From NCBI GenBank assembly GCA_964019425.1, contig OZ025804.1:868001-932000 (forward strand): a DNA stretch of 64,000 bases, written 5' to 3'. Made by a program: the position numbers and the translations under genes. The notes beneath the pieces were generated by a model. That model had not been told where the DNA came from and searched no databases. It was given only the letters and a program-made list of their open reading frames with translations. This document shows positions 1-11,500 of this stretch, one piece after another; positions within the stretch are counted from its first letter, which is position 1, and the number at the start of each line of letters is the position of its first letter. The stretch comes from Flectonema sp. DT1601. Its lineage: Eukaryota > Euglenozoa > Diplonemea > Diplonemida > Diplonemidae.

Positions 1-216
1 CTATAACACATCTGACTTGTCTTGTACTCTCAGATGACACCTACTTGCCCAAGACATTCACATTAGTGTACGTTACTGACTGCCTGATTCAGTTCTTTGG
101 AAGAGCCTACTGTCACACTCGAAAGGGAGGTCTATAACACATCTGACTTGTCTTGTACTCTCAGATGACACCTACTTGCCCGAGACATTCATACTAGTGT
201 ACGTTACTGACTGCCT
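1..216. repeat. Tandem direct repeat, period 131 bp
   Basis: Bases 1-85 recur at 132-216 with only a few differences, so two units lie head to tail 131 bp apart; the 46 bp between them is not repeated inside the window. The array may extend left of the window. No coding frame runs through it. Function unknown; it could be the edge of a satellite or of a local duplication. Confidence 0.85.
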
Positions 217-635
217 TGTTGTTGCCGGTTCTTTGTTCTAATTCAAGTCTTTAATATGTTTAACTTCACCGCCTAGTACTATTTAGTTTAAAATAAGACA
301 CAAAAAAAAAAAAAAAAAAATACAGCATGCCTTTCTGACGTGGATGTTAAGTGTATTTGCTATTAGTTATGCATTGTTGCCTGTTATGGTGTTGGGCTCT
401 AGAACTTCTATGTGGTGGGCAGCAAGAAGAGCTTCTGGGATATGATGATGTTGTTTATTTGATACGATCTGTTGGTCAACCATCTGATATTTCTTTTTAT
501 AGAACTGATATTCACGTTGAAAAAAAAAAAAAAAAAAACTGTGATCTATATTACGTTGTTATTCTTCTATGTTCTGTTGATCTGTCGTATTATCATATGA
601 TTAATATAGAAGGGGGGAAAAAAAAGAAGAAAAAA
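217..635. other. Intergenic leader with poly(A) runs
   Basis: AT-rich sequence with a poly(A) run at about 302-319 and another at about 521-538. A reading frame open upstream of 636 passes through the second A-run and encodes lysines; I regard it as non-coding because it has no protein-like character before the methionine at 636. No RNA gene seen. Confidence 0.6.
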
Positions 636-1667
636 ATGTCTTTTCCAATTTACATAAGACATCTCGATGGTGAAACAAAGTCATTTAATATACAAGTTGG
701 TTGTGATGTAGAAACCGTTAAAAACCTTCTTGAAGAAGAGAATGCTTCGTTTGATCTATTGCACGCGGGAGAACTATTGTGTGAAAGTGACTTGGAACCA
801 AATGTCGAACTAGATATGGTCGTTAATAGATTGTACTTGGCAGAAAAACGAGTTGAAAGTCTTATTTATTATGAAGGAAGCGGGTATTGGGAACAGGGAC
901 ACGCTCTTCCTGATAATCAGCAATCACAGGTGGGTTGCGGATGTGTCGAATTCCCATCTCCGACAGACATCAATATAAATATGATGCCATTCATATTCGG
1001 TGATGATACAACAATACCAGAACAGTACAGAGGATATATTCCTTTGATATATAACTGTTGGAACGTAACAAACGGCTCCATATGTTATCTAACCATCGAA
1101 GAATCGTTAGTTAAATCAGGTCTTTCGCAACGAAGACCAGGTCTTCACATTGAAACCCCAGGAAACATTCAAAATATACATCCAAAACACAGACTAGGAG
1201 GCGGAAGTAATCCAAGACTATGTTGGGGTGAAGGTTACATGCAAGACCACTGTTATGATGGAATTTACATGGCGTCTTCCGTATCAGACTCTTGTAAATT
1301 ATATAATGTTGTTATTCGGAATGAAGAATTAACAAAGTCGGGTGTTATTGGCCAACACGGCGACGTTTCTCATATATCTCATGAGATTAACTTAGCTTGT
1401 AAGAAACGTGATGAATTAGTAGAAGATTATCGGTCTTACTGTGAAACTGATTCAATAATTGTAACTAAATCTAATAAATTATATTGGCTCACTGATCGAA
1501 CTCCCCACGAGTCCCTTCCTCTAAAGGAGGATACGTATCGACAGTTCTTCAGACTTGTTACGCAAAATATCTCTGTTTGGTTTGAAGACCACAGTACTGC
1601 GAATCCTCTGGGAATTAAACCGCCACCTGAAGTTATTATTTTAAAGGGTGACAAATTCGTTGAATAA
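636..1667 (+). CDS. Unknown protein with ubiquitin-like N-terminal domain
   Basis: A 343-residue single-exon protein. The first roughly 65 residues look like a ubiquitin-fold domain: a first strand of the pattern M-x-hydrophobic, a second strand, a helix with VKNLL, and an end with LHAGELL resembling the ubiquitin 'F-x-G-x-x-L' region. The rest has Gly/Trp/Cys-rich motifs (for example RPGLHIETPG, WGEGYM, then TDRTPHESLPL and YRQFFRLVTQ near the C-terminus) that look strongly constrained but match no family I can name. I chose the methionine at 636 because the frame upstream runs through a poly(A)-encoded lysine tract. No signal peptide or membrane segment is visible. It is the first of an unbroken series of plus-strand genes. 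Function cannot be stated; the ubiquitin-like domain assignment is an inference from pattern. Confidence 0.7.
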   Translation: MSFPIYIRHLDGETKSFNIQVGCDVETVKNLLEEENASFDLLHAGELLCESDLEPNVELDMVVNRLYLAEKRVESLIYYEGSGYWEQGHALPDNQQSQVGCGCVEFPSPTDININMMPFIFGDDTTIPEQYRGYIPLIYNCWNVTNGSICYLTIEESLVKSGLSQRRPGLHIETPGNIQNIHPKHRLGGGSNPRLCWGEGYMQDHCYDGIYMASSVSDSCKLYNVVIRNEELTKSGVIGQHGDVSHISHEINLACKKRDELVEDYRSYCETDSIIVTKSNKLYWLTDRTPHESLPLKEDTYRQFFRLVTQNISVWFEDHSTANPLGIKPPPEVIILKGDKFVE

Positions 1668-1789
1668 TCAAAGGTGGTCATTTTATTAAAAACTAAGCAA
1701 GCATGCGTCATTAACGTGTCACTAACATCGCCATGTCACAAAAAAAAAATTGAGGATGTGTACACGGTTAAACTTCAGAGTAATCTTTC

Positions 1790-1814
1790 TTAGTTATTAT
1801 TATTTTCTTTACAG
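1790..1814 (+). promoter_or_regulatory. Pyrimidine-rich AG site upstream of a start codon
   Basis: A T-rich run ending in TTCTTTACAG lies 31 nt before the methionine at 1846. Unlike the internal introns of this window it has a pyrimidine tract, so it is a candidate 5'-UTR intron end or trans-splice acceptor. Confidence 0.4.
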
Positions 1815-1845
1815 GTTTCAGGGAACCCTTTTTTTTTCTTTTAAA

Positions 1846-3113
1846 ATGTTAATTCAAAAGCAGCACCGTTGCTTCAGCCAAACGGCTGTTGCACTCAACA
1901 CTCATTGCAGAAGGTATACGCCTATGGTATGTTTTCTGTTTCGTGTTTAATTACTTACTTGAGGGTGAAACACAAAATAACCACAAATAACCACAGAAAG
2001 GTATCACGACGAAGTTACAAAGCATAAGCATGTCACCAAGGAATTCCAATGGTTATAGGCCCAACCCTGCGTATGGGTTTTCAGGTAATTGGTGTATGTG
2101 CTCTTCTTGGTCTTTTATTTAAGGGGGGCCGTCAACCCTTTTTTCGGGACAAAAGTTATTTATCCTACAAACTGATCGAGGAATTTACCAAGAAGTTGGT
2201 TCTCATTGAATTCTGAGATGTGGGTGTCCTGTCCTCCATCTTTAATCTTTCTCAGGATCATTACCAAAGTCGAATTCTACTTTTCCTTTCATCCTTGGTC
2301 GGTTTCTTCTGACCAGACGTCTGCTGTTTGATCCGGGGTGGTAACTGTCTTCCTGACTGCCTCGACGCGCAGTCACCGTCGATAGTACCGTCTCACCATG
2401 TCTCTCTGGACATGAATCTTATAACTAGTGGGGTCTAACCAGCTGGGCGCGCCTTATTATTTTTGAAAAAAGAATTTTAAAAAAAAACAGCAAATCGTAA
2501 TCGTCTGCTTCAGAACTGGACAGTTCACGGAACTGAGCTACATAAGAGTACATTTTCTCATCGTGGTATTTCTATTATGGGAGAAACACCATTCGGTAAG
2601 CGAACCATGAATATTATAAATACCGTGAGACGAATGTCTGACGACAAAAGTTACCGACACTTCTATGCCTATGCTCCAAACTGGCATCTCCATAGACGAT
2701 TCCTTCCTCTTCATTATATGGTTCCTCCAGGTTACCGACCAGGTACCGAGTTCCCAGACTGGAGACATGAAGAGTACGGCAGGTGGGCAGACTTTCCTGA
2801 GATGAGGAATACAAACCCACTTACCAACTCTCCAGATATGTTAACGAAGTTTGCAAGTGACAGAGCACGGAAGATGGAAATCATGAAGCAATCAATTACT
2901 GCTTCGAACTTCAGAGTTAAAATTAGAGCAAAGTACGAAACTAAGTATGGTGCTAACTTCTCAGCCAACAAAAGTCATAACGCTGGTGGCTCCAAAGGTG
3001 GCGCTGGTCCTTCAGCACTATGGTCATTCTGGAGTGGAACAGGTGATGGCGAGGTATTCGCTAGAGCTGGTGGTCCGGGTACCTTTCCTCGTCCCCACGA
3101 CAGAGCTGATTAG
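1846..3113 (+). CDS. Unknown protein, probable mitochondrial targeting (3 exons)
   Basis: Three exons join in phase: 1846-1926, 1997-2084 and 2491-3113, giving about 263 residues. Introns are 1927-1996 (70 nt, GTATGT...CCACAG) and 2085-2490 (406 nt, GTAATT...AAACAG). The N-terminus is rich in Arg, Lys, Ser, Thr and hydrophobic residues and lacks acidic residues for about 45 positions, as expected of a mitochondrial presequence. The body has many aromatic and basic residues (for example FYAYAPNWHLHRR, PPGYRPGTEFPDW), a charged helical stretch in the middle, and a Gly-rich tail. I do not recognise the family; a small mitochondrial ribosome or respiratory-complex subunit is conceivable but unproven. 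The phase agreement at both junctions is the main support for the model. If only the last exon were used, a methionine at 2577 would give 178 residues. Confidence 0.65.
2085..2490 (+). other. Over-long intron (406 nt)
   Basis: Typical introns here are 66-89 nt, so about 330 extra bases are present. The interior is less AT-rich than typical intron sequence and has no long frame. It may hold an inserted element; no terminal repeats were found by eye. Confidence 0.5.
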
Positions 3114-3383
3114 TCAGGCTTGCTTACTTTCGAGTTTTGTTCGGTTTCTTTGTCTTTTTTCATATTTATAAATTTAACTAAAACAAAAGCATAGTGTGAT
3201 ATCGGTACTCGGCATTTACTGTCAGTTGACTTATTTTTTTATATAAAATAAAACTTATTCATTGTTTTATATTATCAGAACCATAACATGTAAGTGATTG
3301 ACTTGTTTTTTCAAAAAGGAGCAGTAATTTAAAAACACGACTTTAGCACATTAATTTCCCCTCCGAATAGTTAAACAACCATA

Positions 3384-5756
3384 ATGAGATCGACAACCTT
3401 TTGGTGTCTGCTGTTGACGCTTCCAACGTTGGCATCTAGTCAGCAGATATGGAACACCATCAACTGCCCAGTGACAGGTAACAGCTGCTCGTACACTAAC
3501 GACAAGGCAGTTGATGAGGCAGTGACACTTTTCTTCCAGGCAGAGCAGCAATCTGGAGTGGCATCGATCTCGTGCACAGTCGGTAATGCCGTTCCTTGCT
3601 ACAGATCGTACCCGAACTCAGACACGGGGAGTGCAGGAGGATGCTTCTTCGTTATACCGGCTGGAGCTGAGATGAGCTGCGATGTGCAGGGAACCGTCAA
3701 AGTGATTGGAAGCCACGTGTCACCACTGAAGGGAGCGTTGCTGGACACCAACACTAAGACCATTTCGTGTGATAATGGAGACTGCAGCTACACGAACTCG
3801 GGAGGTGCGGATCTCTGGGTGACCCAACGATTGGCTGCCCGCGGCTATGGAATCAACGAATTCAGCTGCAAGTACGGAACCATGGAAGTCTGCGCCTACG
3901 CCGTCAACGGTACTCAGGGAGGGTTCTCCTGCAACTTCATCCTTCCTGCGGGAGCGGACCTGAAGTGTGAGATCAAGAGCGGTTCATTCGACGGTACTTC
4001 TGCTGCGTTTCCATTCAAAAAGAATGTCTTGCAATTGGACTCGCAGACTGTTCCGATGAACTGTCCGAATGTCAGCTACCCGAAACCGAACATGTGCGAC
4101 TGCGCGTACACCAACGACAGGGAAAATGACTTAGTAGTTTCGGTGGTATCATCGAGCACCAACGAGGACTACAACGCGTTCCACTGCTACTACGGAGGTG
4201 CGAATGTCTGCTCGTGGGGATCAAACCGCAACGACAAGGGAAACCGTGGAGGGTGTTACTTCGTATTAGCTGCTGGTCAAGACTTCAGTTGCGCAATGCA
4301 GTGGGGAGCCGCTTCCTTCTCGGTGACTGTAGCGAAGCAGTTGGAGGGATCTCTGTGGGCAAATTCGTTAGAAACGGCTAAGAAGTCGGCGGGCCCAGCA
4401 ACAAGGCTGCCGCTCCGTGCAGCTCCTTTAGAGGAGCCAGTTGACCAGTCGAAGAGCCTTACCCAGCACCAGGAACTCTTTGCGAAGTGGAAGGCCCATC
4501 ACTCGAAAACCTACTCATCGAAGGCTGAAGAAGAGAAGCGGTTCAACAACTTTCGCAAGCATTTGAGTCTGTTTAATTCGAAAGAGGGACTTCCAAACAA
4601 CCTCGCAGATTGGTCAAAGGCCGAGTTCGAGACGCACCTGAGAGACTGCGCGTTCCCAACTGGAGACCTGCCGCCACCACCTGCTGAGCGAATGATCACC
4701 GAGGAGGACATCCGCAGCATGCCGGAATCAGTCGACTGGAGAACAAAGGGAGTAGTGACCCCAGTGAAGGATCAGGGACAGTGCGGTTCTTGTTGGTCGT
4801 TCTCTACCACGGGAGTGACTGAGTGCGCATGGGCAATCGCCGGAAACAAACTGCAGAGCCTGTCAGAGCAGAAGTTAGTGAGCTGCGACACCAAGTGCGA
4901 TGGCTGCAATGGAGGATGGCCGTACCAGGCGATCGAGTGGACTGCTGAAAACGGAGCTGACACCGAGGCATCGTACCCGTACGTATCTGGCAACGGTAAC
5001 GTGCCTGGGTGCCACGCAGGGAGTCCAGCGGATGTGAAGGTGACTGGATACTACAGCGTGAACAGAACAGAGGAGGCGATGGCCGCAACTGTCGCGAAGT
5101 ACGGACCCATCTCGATTGCTCTCGACGCGATGACTCAAATCTGGTGGCCATACACGGGAGGTATCGTCAGCAACTGTTGCAACAAGCAACCTGACCACGC
5201 AGTGCTGATTGTCGGGTATGGTGTCGATAAGGGTCAGAAGTACTGGTTGATTAAGAACTCTTGGAACGCAAACTGGGGAGAGAACGGTTACATCAGACTG
5301 GAGAGAGGAAGTGACCAGTGCGGTATTACTTCTGCTCCAGTACAGGCACTTGTCCAGGGAGGTGTCACCCCACCACCAAGACCTCCACCATCAACTGCCT
5401 GTCCTCCGGAGACCACAACAACAGTTGTTGGAAACACTCACACCTGCACCTGGACCAACAACACGAAGGGAGTGAAGCTTCCACCTGGTACATCACAGCT
5501 CCATGAGTACTGTGACTACTTCTCAAAGGGAGGATACTTTGGGTACTCGTGGAGTGTTGCAAGTGCCAGTCACTTCGACTATCCTTGTCCTCCACACTCC
5601 CGTTTTGGAACCGCCACCGGTAACGTCGGATTCTGCACCTTTCAAAACGGATCTGACCCAACTACTGGTGTTTATGTGCCGACTGGTGGTACCGTTGACT
5701 GCAGCAAGTTGGCTCAAGGAACTTTTTCTTACAGTTTCACTGCTGATAAATTCTAA
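3384..5756 (+). CDS. Secreted papain-family (C1A) cysteine protease with repeated accessory domains
   Basis: A 790-residue single-exon preproprotein. Residues 1-19 form a signal peptide. Residues about 21-320 hold three similar Cys-rich domains of about 100 residues, each with a C-x-YTN-like segment and ending in a 'PAGAEMSCD'-type strand. Residues about 361-420 are an I29-type propeptide (FAKWKAHHSKTYSS). The mature protease begins near residue 449 (VDWRTKG); the oxyanion Gln464, nucleophile Cys470 (QCGSCWSF), His605 (DHAVLIVGYG) and Asn625 (KNSWNANWG) are all present, so it should be active. A proline-rich linker (about 662-670) leads to a C-terminal domain (about 672-790) that ends with the same C-containing strand pattern (PTGGTVDCSKL), so it may be a fourth, diverged copy. 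It is more GC-rich in codon use than its neighbours. Likely a lysosomal/phagosomal or secreted digestive enzyme; the accessory domains may bind a substrate or surface (inference). Confidence 0.93.
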   Translation: MRSTTFWCLLLTLPTLASSQQIWNTINCPVTGNSCSYTNDKAVDEAVTLFFQAEQQSGVASISCTVGNAVPCYRSYPNSDTGSAGGCFFVIPAGAEMSCDVQGTVKVIGSHVSPLKGALLDTNTKTISCDNGDCSYTNSGGADLWVTQRLAARGYGINEFSCKYGTMEVCAYAVNGTQGGFSCNFILPAGADLKCEIKSGSFDGTSAAFPFKKNVLQLDSQTVPMNCPNVSYPKPNMCDCAYTNDRENDLVVSVVSSSTNEDYNAFHCYYGGANVCSWGSNRNDKGNRGGCYFVLAAGQDFSCAMQWGAASFSVTVAKQLEGSLWANSLETAKKSAGPATRLPLRAAPLEEPVDQSKSLTQHQELFAKWKAHHSKTYSSKAEEEKRFNNFRKHLSLFNSKEGLPNNLADWSKAEFETHLRDCAFPTGDLPPPPAERMITEEDIRSMPESVDWRTKGVVTPVKDQGQCGSCWSFSTTGVTECAWAIAGNKLQSLSEQKLVSCDTKCDGCNGGWPYQAIEWTAENGADTEASYPYVSGNGNVPGCHAGSPADVKVTGYYSVNRTEEAMAATVAKYGPISIALDAMTQIWWPYTGGIVSNCCNKQPDHAVLIVGYGVDKGQKYWLIKNSWNANWGENGYIRLERGSDQCGITSAPVQALVQGGVTPPPRPPPSTACPPETTTTVVGNTHTCTWTNNTKGVKLPPGTSQLHEYCDYFSKGGYFGYSWSVASASHFDYPCPPHSRFGTATGNVGFCTFQNGSDPTTGVYVPTGGTVDCSKLAQGTFSYSFTADKF

Positions 5757-6432
5757 GCAGCCTGTGATTCGATAGTCATCAGCGGTTAGCTGCTTTACTT
5801 ATTCTATTCTTTATCTTGAAAAATGACCCTCCCGACAGGTGGGCAATTTGTTGCGAAGCGCTTTTGTTTCGCAATCTTCATTCCAACTTAGTTGTTGGAC
5901 TACGTGTGTTTTTTTTTGTTAATAATAACTAGTGACGTTGGTTATTAGTTGTTTGTTTATGTTGTAATACGAGTGTAGCTTGTTGCCTTCAGTAAACTCA
6001 GTTTCCCGACCGCGAGGTCCGATACTTGAAGAAATGTCATTTATCAGGACTGAAAAGCTGAAGGACCTGCATCTGCTTTTGTTTGTTTGTTTCCTCTTCT
6101 TGAGCTGAACCATATATATTGTTGGTACTGAAATTGCCTTAACTTCCTTTTGCACTCACGGTGCCTTAGTGTATACACTTCATTTTTTTTATTTTTTTTT
6201 TGCTTTAGAGTGAGTTTTATTACTCTTTTGCAATTTCATTCCCTCCCTTCAAACGATTGTTAGTTTTTTATATTTTTCTAATTAAAAAATGTTGTTGCAA
6301 CATCACGTTTGGAAAGTATACTTTTTGTTTATAATTAGATGACCAATCGTACTTCTTTACTTACTACTTTAACTTTGTTAGTCCTAGTCAAAAATCTTAT
6401 CTTCGCAGGAGTGGCGTTTGCATCTGAATAAC
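5757..6432. other. Intergenic region
   Basis: AT-rich spacer with several T-runs. A small inverted repeat (TTGCGAA...TTCGCAA at about 5850-5873) lies about 100 nt after the protease stop and could be a 3'-UTR hairpin. The right end (about 6395-6408, ATCTTATCTTCGCAG) is a pyrimidine-rich AG site 24 nt before the kinase start. No gene seen. Confidence 0.5.
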
Positions 6433-8638
<2,206 letters not shown>

Positions 8639-10153
8639 ACCTGAATATGTGCTACCGACAGGACAACACGGAGGTATGAGTAATGCAAAGACGACAATAC
8701 TGTTCGGAGAGGGATGCTAAGTGTTCATCAACTCTCAGCTAATTGTTGATTGCGTGATGGAAGTGTATCAGCAAACAATGTAACGGTGCTTCGAAGGAAA
8801 AAAAAAAAAAAAAAAAAAAAAAAGCTGACAAAATCCAACTGATATCTGTCATCCCAGTCAGTACCAACTGTAGCACTTTTCTTTTATTTACATCTACCAA
8901 TATTTTTTTTTCTTTTTGTTTCTTTCCCTTAAAACCTTATTTTCATGCGAATTGCGGACACTTTTTTTTATAAATCTTTCTTAACATATTGAATTGGAAA
9001 CTATAATTAAAAAAAAGTAAATAAAATAAATAACAAAAGGAGGTGTGGCTACACACTAATCTCGCTTATTGGGTTTTTTAATGTGCACAAAAAAAAACTA
9101 AATTTGAAAAAAAAAAAAAAAAAAAAAAAAAGAAACGAAACGAAACGAATAACAATTTATTAAATATTATTTATAAATAACAAAGGGGGGGGGCAAATTC
9201 CCAATTCCACTCAAAATTTTACTGAAATGTCGGATCTCAACACAAAAGCTGGAGTACTGCTCAAGCTTAAGCGTAAAATCGGTCCTTTGGTAAAAAAAAA
9301 ACAACTTACAAATCGTGTTAGCTGTTGGCTAAAATACACTGTCAGTAACTTTAAAAAAAGAAAAAATGGCAGCAGTCCATTTCGGAAACTTTTCGTGTTG
9401 AAATCAGCATTTCATAAACTGGTTTTCCCCCCGAAAAAAAAAAATAAAAGGAAAAAAAAAAAAAAGAAAAACTTCTGATATGTTTTGGGAGAAGAAAGGA
9501 ACAACTTAGCACATAATATCACTGACTTTACTCGGTGGGTGAATACCCATTGGGGGGAAAAGGGAAAAGGGAAAAAAAAAAAAAAAAAAAAAAAAAACTT
9601 CTACAAGAAAGGCAGCCAAGTCTTTTTATTAAATATAAAAAAAGTTCACAAATTATACTGCGTCTTCTTCGCAGTGCTTTCCCCCGCTCATGTAGCTGTA
9701 CTTGGTAGTTTTATCAAAAACTTTTCATTCTATCGGAAAAGTACAGTAATAAAAATAGCGATTTGTTTTTTTTTAATCTTGTAGGATATTTTTGTACATT
9801 TTTCGAATAGGTTGCCGATCTTTTTTTTTCTTCTTCTTCTTCTTTTTTTTTTTTTTCCCTTTCCCCTGGCCTTTATGAAGATCTCGTTGAGTCAGTCGGT
9901 TTTTCTTTTTTTTTTTTTTTTTTTCCCCTCGATTCTTAACGCCAATCCAACTCCCATTCCCTACCCAAAAAACCCGCATCTCGACACACATAATTATTGC
10001 AAGTTATTTTTACGATATCTGTGTGTGTTGGTATTACCAATTCTTTATTTAAACAGATAGGCACAGCAATCATCCTCCATTAAAGATCGAATGATGAACG
10101 TATTATTCTTATTTTAAATCTTAAAGGTCCTCATTAATTACAAACAACATAAT
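8639..10153. other. Intergenic, dominated by homopolymer runs
   Basis: This 1.5-kb spacer contains a run of 26 A (8798-8823), further A-runs near 9108-9131 and 9573-9597, T-runs near 9840-9925, a run of nine G (9185-9193) and a short GAAAC tandem repeat near 9132-9147. Lysine- or phenylalanine-rich frames here come from the homopolymers and are not genes. Confidence 0.6.
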
Positions 10154-11500
10154 ATGAGTGACAGCGTGATAACTGATGTTGGTGAGTTCCTGTCAAAGAG
10201 ACACACAGGAAGAGAACCGTCTATTATTAGACAGATAAATCAGGAGAATATGGGTGTTCCGGATATGATTAGTTTAGCAGGAGGGTTGCCTAACTCGGAG
10301 ACTTTTCCAATTATCGGATTGAAGATAAAATTAATTGGAGATGAAGAAATTGAAGTTGACTCACAGAAAGTAACTGACTCACTTCAGTACAGCGCCTCTA
10401 CTGGTCTTCCATTCTTTAATAAGCAACTAAAAGAACTGCAAGAAAGATTTCACTCACCTCCTACGGAGAGACGAGTTTGTGTTGGAAATGGTTCACAACT
10501 TCTACTCGCTCAAACATTTGATATGCTCCTAAACGAAGGCGATCCTCTTATTGTCGAATCGCCAACATACCCTGGAGCTCTTTCTTGTTTACAAGCAATC
10601 CGTCCTACTTATTATGAAACAGCCTGTGACGGGAATGGTATCATTCCTGAGAAACTATCAGAGATGCTCGACAACTGGGATGCTTCTAAGAAGAAGCCTC
10701 GAGTCTTGTACACTATTCCAACTGGACACAATCCAAGTGGATCGACCATCCCAACTAATAGAAGAGTTGAAATTTACAAAATAGCGCAGAAACACAACCT
10801 CGTAATTATGGAAGACGATCCTTACTACTTTCTGTACTTGGGAGAGAAGGGAGCTACAGACAGAACACCACCAAAGTCATTCATGTCGATGGATGTTGAC
10901 GGCAGAGTATTGAGATTCGATTCTTTCAGTAAGGTTTTATCATCTGGAATGAGAATTGGGTTTCTGACTGCAAGTCCTCAGTTCATAAAACCGATTGAAT
11001 TAGACATGGGAGCTACTGCACTACACACATCAAACATGGGACAAGTTATTGCCTCAGCTCTACTTGAGAAGTGGGGAGTCTCTGGATGGGATGCTCACGT
11101 TGAGAAAGTAAAACAGTTCTACTGTGATCGCAGAGATATATTTATTAACTTATGTGACAAGGAACTCAAAGGATTAGCTACCTGGACCTATCCAGAGGCT
11201 GGAATGTTTGTTTGGTTTACATTTGTTGGTATCGACGACACCCTGGACTTGATTATGACAAAAGCAAAAGAGGAAAAGGTACTTCTCGTACCTGGTCAGT
11301 CATTCTTCACAAACGGAAAACCAAGTTCTTGTGTGAGAGCTTCATTCTCAGTGGTGTGTTATTGTTATATTCATGTCTTTTGAGAAAACCTTTTATAAAC
11401 AACGAAATAAAATAAAATAAAAATAAAACAGGCGACTGCTGAGGAAATGGCGACAGGACTCTCTCGCATCGCATCATTGATTAAGAAATATCAAAAGTAA
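10154..11500 (+). CDS. Kynurenine/alpha-aminoadipate-type aminotransferase, copy 1
   Basis: A PLP-dependent fold-type I aminotransferase of 422 residues. Exon 1 is 10154-11353; a 78-nt intron (GTGTGT...AAACAG) is followed by exon 2, 11432-11500, encoding the last 22 residues. The segment SLAGGLPNSETFP (near residue 40) is typical of the KAT II/AADAT and MocR-like group. Cofactor residues visible: Asn193 in TGHNPSG, Asp222 in EDDPYYF, Lys260 in DSFSKVLSSGMRIGF (Schiff base), and Arg395 in SSCVRASFS (substrate carboxylate). Expected role: transamination of kynurenine, aminoadipate or other aromatic/branched amino acids with 2-oxoglutarate. There is no obvious targeting peptide. Its neighbour at 12399 is a tandem paralogue with the same intron position, so the pair arose by local duplication. 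Exact substrate cannot be told from sequence. Confidence 0.9.

Noticed and set aside
351-635. N-terminal extension of the ubiquitin-like protein
   Set aside because: The frame runs through two A-rich stretches encoding lysines, and a ubiquitin-like domain begins exactly at the methionine at 636.
4772-5198. Minus-strand open frames opposite the protease
   Set aside because: They mirror the strongly biased codon use of the protease gene and show no domain.
9227-9784. Lysine-rich open frames after the MAP kinase
   Set aside because: They are produced by poly(A) runs; no domain or splice context supports them.
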